The notes under the pieces were generated by a model, which did no database searches, had not been told where the DNA came from, and saw only the letters and a list, made by a program, of their open reading frames with translations. A DNA stretch of 31,420 nt, from positions 1 to 31,420 of the forward strand of contig CALGUD010000143.1 of assembly GCA_937901915.1 (NCBI GenBank), written 5' to 3'. A program made the translations under genes and the position numbers. Shown here piece after piece: positions 30,581 to 31,420 of the stretch. The stretch comes from an uncultured Flavobacteriaceae bacterium (lineage in GTDB: Bacteria > Bacteroidota > Bacteroidia > Flavobacteriales > Flavobacteriaceae). Within the stretch, counting starts at the first letter, position 1. Every line of letters begins with the position of its first letter.

Positions 30581-31420
30581 TTATTCAAAATCTATATAAT
30601 TTGTTGGATTTACCGGGTATCCTTCATTCCAAAGTTCAAAATGTAGGTGAGGTCCTGTAGTAAGTTCGCCGGTATTGCCTATTGCAGCAATTACTTCACC
30701 AGATTTTACAAGATCACCTTGTTTTTTTGTTAATGATGAATTGTGTTTATATGCTGATATAAGGCCGTGTCCGTGTTCAATAATACAAACAAAACCGGTT
30801 TCGGCGGACCATTCGGCAAAAATTACGGTTCCGTCTGCCACAGATTTTACAGGGGTGTCCCTGGGCGCTACAATGTCTACAGCAAAATGCTTTTCTTTTG
30901 AACTGTATCCCTGGGATATTGTTCCTTTTACAGGAGGAAATAACACGGAATTAAGTTTGGATTCTGATGATTCAAATAGGGTATACTTGTCTTCCAGCTC
31001 TACTTCTCTTCTTAAAATCGAATCCTGTTTACTTGGGGAAAGGTCAATGCCTGTGGTATCCTGCCTGAAAGTTTCAAAAAGGGAATCTTTGTTAATATAG
31101 GCAGGTTCTATTTCTCCTTTGAGTACTTTTTGGATGGTATTGTAATATACTTCATTACTGGAAAGTTTTGTTTCAAGGGAATCTACTTCATATAATAAAG
31201 CCGCCACATCCCGTTTTAATTTAGTGGATGAATATCCGGGTATGTATTCCCTTAAAGGTGTAAAGGCAATAAGAATGGTGGTGCTGGCAATAAGGAACAA
31301 AATTAACATTGTGCCAAAAACAAATACATTAAGCCTGTTTAGTTTAAATGATACCTTTTCTTCAAAGGTGTCTTCATTTAAAACTACCAGACGATACTTG
31401 TGAAGTAATTTCTTTTTTAA
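30581..31420 (-). CDS. M23 (LytM-type) peptidase, 5' end beyond window
   Basis: The open frame runs from a stop at 30581 to the right edge. An internal ATG at 31309 could be taken as the start, but the frame stays open before it and reads KKKLLHKYRLVVLNEDTFEE and KVSFKLNRLNVFVFGT. That is the usual cytoplasmic leader of this flavobacterial peptidase, so the true start lies beyond 31420. A membrane helix follows (ILFLIASTTILIAF), then the FTPLREYIPGYSS motif, a coiled coil, and the LytM domain with zinc ligands H and D in KHFAVDI and the histidines of GPHLHFELW. It hydrolyses peptidoglycan cross-links in the periplasm, or regulates such enzymes, anchored by its N terminus. It is followed by the GH3-family gene. 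Confidence 0.9.
   Translation of the reverse strand, partial: LKKKLLHKYRLVVLNEDTFEEKVSFKLNRLNVFVFGTMLILFLIASTTILIAFTPLREYIPGYSSTKLKRDVAALLYEVDSLETKLSSNEVYYNTIQKVLKGEIEPAYINKDSLFETFRQDTTGIDLSPSKQDSILRREVELEDKYTLFESSESKLNSVLFPPVKGTISQGYSSKEKHFAVDIVAPRDTPVKSVADGTVIFAEWSAETGFVCIIEHGHGLISAYKHNSSLTKKQGDLVKSGEVIAAIGNTGELTTGPHLHFELWNEGYPVNPTNYIDFE

Noticed and set aside
31198..31309. Start of the M23 peptidase at the internal ATG at 31309
   Set aside because: The frame is open to the window edge and the upstream residues form the usual leader of this protein family.

Overview
The window looks like chromosomal DNA of a member of the Bacteroidota, most likely a marine or soil flavobacterium. The signs are AT-rich intergenic DNA, weak Shine-Dalgarno sites, a near-perfect Bacteroidetes promoter (TTG, 20-nt spacer, TAAATTTG) in front of a toxin-antitoxin pair, and gene sets typical of the group. 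These include cysQ-DUF2061-cysC-cysD-cysN, an M23 peptidase next to a GH3-family protein, poly-HAMP hybrid kinases, a PepSY-like secreted protein and the interspersed TCATTGCGAGGAG repeat. Almost all genes lie on the minus strand. No tRNA, rRNA, CRISPR array, transposase or phage structural gene was seen.

Region 1 (1-2946) holds two tightly coupled GH13 enzymes. A trehalose-synthase-like protein is followed by an alpha-glucosidase that runs off the left edge, so this is part of an alpha-glucan utilisation locus. Region 2 (about 3100-15180) is an accessory region rich in small repeats. It contains a secreted thermonuclease-like protein, then a five-gene restriction-modification operon read leftwards from 11323: an XRE-type regulator, an adenine methyltransferase, a 916-aa nuclease-methyltransferase, a cytosine-5 methyltransferase and a FokI-like endonuclease. 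After these come small unknown genes, a ParDE pair, and a HipA-like kinase with a separately encoded HipA N-terminal domain. Direct copies of one repeat lie at 3121-3211 and 13223-13328. They bound the thermonuclease, the restriction system and ParDE.

Region 3 (15194-22961) is a signalling locus: a giant soluble hybrid histidine kinase (1988 aa, with nine consecutive HAMP-type units, GAF, HisKA/HATPase and three receivers), a receiver-kinase and a single-domain response regulator. They are probably partners in a phosphorelay. Region 4 (23183-24370) has an unknown membrane-anchored protein, a secreted PepSY-like protein and a nested inverted repeat.

Region 5 (24460-28962) is the sulfate-activation operon. 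CysQ, CysC, CysD and CysN make PAPS and dispose of PAP, accompanied by an internally duplicated DUF2061 membrane protein. A 23S-rRNA-IVS-type four-helix-bundle gene sits between cysD and cysN. Region 6 (29083-31420) holds a GH3-family acyl-adenylate protein and an M23 peptidase whose 5' end lies beyond the right edge.

The best candidates for something new are the five-gene restriction system, with two nucleases and three methyltransferases, and the HipA kinase pair with separated domains and no HTH partner. All functions are read from motifs and memory of families; no database search was possible.
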